Below, piece by piece: positions 5,444 to 5,573 of a DNA stretch of 5,573 nucleotides. Position 1 is the first letter of the stretch, and each line of letters opens with the position of its first letter. The notes under the pieces were generated by a model that was not told where the DNA came from, did not search any database, and saw nothing but the letters and a program-made list of their open reading frames with translations. The position numbers and the translations under genes are program-made. The stretch is from positions 1 through 5,573 of the forward strand of contig CAZSNT010000308.1 in the NCBI GenBank assembly GCA_964607765.1. Reading direction: 5' to 3'. Source of the stretch: CAZSNT01 sp964607765 (GTDB lineage Bacteria; Verrucomicrobiota; Lentisphaeria; Oligosphaerales; JABHEG01).

Positions 5444-5480
5444 ATTTTAGCGGACTGTCGAGGCCAATGCAAGGAAAAAA
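5444..5480 (-). promoter_or_regulatory. Promoter of pseudopilin A
   Basis: The minus strand has an upstream T-tract (TTTTTTCC, 5473-5480), TTGCAT (5467-5472), a 17-bp spacer and TAAAAT (5444-5449). The T-tract may act as an UP element. The predicted leader is about 83 nt. Confidence 0.7.
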
Positions 5481-5522
5481 TGGGAAACGCCGTAACCGCT
5501 AGTCTCGTGTGGCATCCGCCCC

Positions 5523-5554
5523 CCCCGTAGCCCGGCTCTCCTGAGCCGGGTGTC
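5523..5554. repeat. Left arm of a third paired-hairpin repeat
   Basis: This 32-bp stretch is identical to 2109-2140, including the CCCGGCTC/GAGCCGGG hairpin and the TGTC after it. The preceding CTCGTGTGGCATC is a loose match to the flank of element 2. The inverted partner is not seen in the 19 bases left and probably lies beyond the window. Confidence 0.8.
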
Positions 5555-5573
5555 CCGGCGTGCCTACGGATAG

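Overview
The window is high-G+C bacterial DNA in which every gene I can support lies on the minus strand. It holds one uroporphyrinogen-decarboxylase-like gene (68-1240) and, upstream of it on that strand, a tandem array of four paralogous type II secretion/type IV pilus-like pseudopilins. Three are intact (4560-5354, 3492-4301, 2366-3163) and one has lost its 5' end (1478-2032). I call them A, B, C and D in transcription order. The intact copies have an FTLIELLVVIAIIAILAS prepilin segment and a C-terminal H-X9-DG motif. Large families of such proteins are typical of the PVC group (Lentisphaerae, Planctomycetes, Verrucomicrobia/Kiritimatiellae) and of Hydrogenedentes-like bacteria. I infer a member of one of these groups and cannot place it further from sequence alone.

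Layout from 1 to 5573: a hairpin that may end the UroD-like transcript (7-24); the UroD-like gene; a 26-bp inverted repeat (1328-1422); a degraded terminator and pseudopilin remnant D; D's surviving core promoter (2040-2067); a second, 28-bp inverted repeat (2109-2204); terminator, gene and promoter of C; a short stretch with a decayed repeat arm (3308-3360); terminator, gene, leader and promoter of B; terminator, gene, leader and promoter of A; and one more repeat arm (5523-5554) whose partner would lie beyond the window. The longer gene-free stretches (2033-2365 and 3164-3491) are accounted for by these promoters, leaders, terminators and repeats. I see nothing else in 2224-2294 or 3361-3420.

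Each intact pseudopilin looks like its own transcription unit: a promoter of the form TTGC(A/G)T-17-TANNNT, an approximately 85-nt leader, the gene, and a strong intrinsic terminator with an ATCCCCCGG-type stem. They are therefore tandem monocistronic duplicates, not an operon. B and C are identical over 86 bp at their 5' ends, while A and B share leader and 3' flank, so the copies look mosaic, probably through gene conversion. D is a deletion product: its promoter sits directly against the codon equivalent to residue 88 and its normal stop codon is lost. The UroD-like gene has no evident functional link to the pseudopilins.

The least explained elements are the paired hairpin repeats (GTAGCCCGG...). 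Their stems show a compensatory base-pair change between the two complete copies.
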